Part shown: one piece after another, positions 21,880-22,002 of the stretch | Layout: each line of letters begins with the position of its first letter | Numbering within the stretch: the first letter of the stretch is position 1 | Assembly: GCA_046704785.1 (NCBI GenBank) | Contig: JBJKRF010000075.1 | Coordinates: 1 to 22,002, forward strand | DNA length: 22,002 bases | Direction of reading: 5' to 3' | DNA from: JBJKRF01 sp046704785 | GTDB lineage: Bacteria > Chloroflexota > Anaerolineae > Anaerolineales > Villigracilaceae | Notes under the pieces: model-generated | The model's input: only the letters and a program-made list of their open reading frames with translations | Told to the model about the DNA's origin: nothing | Databases searched by the model: none | Program-made: the position numbers and the translations under genes

Positions 21880-22002
21880 GTGCGCCCAGCATGGGCGTTG
21901 ACTAGAGGGTGAAAGACCCTTATGGAGGTTGATTGCACCAACCATTAGCCAAGAGCAAGGGCATCACCGCGAGGTGGGGTCTGGAGGAAGCTGGCGGCAA
22001 AC
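21880..22002 (+). mobile_element. Group II intron (subclass IIC-like), 5' end
   Basis: The stretch starts GTGCGCCCAGC, the 5' consensus of bacterial group II introns. It then follows the order of domain I elements known from IIC introns such as the Oceanobacillus iheyensis and Bacillus halodurans ones. Hairpins are visible at 21883-21895, 21906-21920 and 21927-21943, and a CACC-GCGA-GGTG stem with a GNRA tetraloop at 21965-21976, followed by GGAAGCTGGCGGCAAAC. The remainder, with any maturase/reverse transcriptase gene, lies outside the window. Insertion just after a hairpin, in the sense orientation, is the hallmark of subclass IIC. The family assignment is from remembered sequences, not a search. 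Confidence 0.85.

Overview
This 22 kb window comes from a GC-rich bacterial chromosome. Sampled coding lines are about 60-65% G+C. The gene set suggests Chloroflexota, probably an Anaerolineae-type lineage: SpoVS in a presumably non-sporulating context, a DUF389 membrane protein with a long Thr/Pro linker and an SH3-like tail, a lamin-tail surface protein, a lipoprotein YbhB, ClpC and MutS2. The taxonomic call is inference. No rRNA, tRNA or CRISPR array was seen.

Left part (1-1430): the N-terminal part of a secreted lamin-tail-domain protein and spoVS, both on the minus strand. They are followed by about 460 bases without a credible gene. This gap holds an AT-rich stretch and a cluster of DnaA-box-like nonamers, including two perfect TTATCCACA boxes. 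It is a good candidate for a chromosomal replication origin, or at least a strong DnaA-binding locus.

Minus-strand train (1430-9923), read from right to left: rlmB; DinB-like protein; YbhB/PEBP lipoprotein; calcineurin-like phosphoesterase; an AT-rich gene fusing a zinc-knuckle-like N-terminus, a degenerate RuvB-type AAA+ domain and a C-terminal HNH nuclease domain; an EamA/DMT transporter; an AlkX/YcaQ-type DNA glycosylase; a deoxynucleoside kinase; and a nucleotidyltransferase whose start overlaps the kinase stop. The RuvB-like/HNH fusion is the most unusual protein here and looks horizontally acquired.

Plus-strand signalling cluster (10132-13218): a small Trp/His/Gly-rich membrane protein, an OmpR-type response regulator, its histidine kinase (TAATG overlap) and an aspartate/glutamate-racemase-family enzyme (ATGA overlap). 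Direct repeats at 11-bp spacing lie upstream of the small membrane protein and may be the regulator's binding site.

Right part: mutS2 (+) and clpC (-) converge on a shared bidirectional terminator. The DUF389 protein (-) is divergent from a GNAT acetyltransferase (+) whose promoter position suggests a leaderless mRNA. A small four-helix membrane protein follows. Its downstream hairpin is followed after six bases by the 5' end of a group II intron, with the start sequence and folding of subclass IIC, cut by the window edge. This is the typical insertion habit of group IIC introns.
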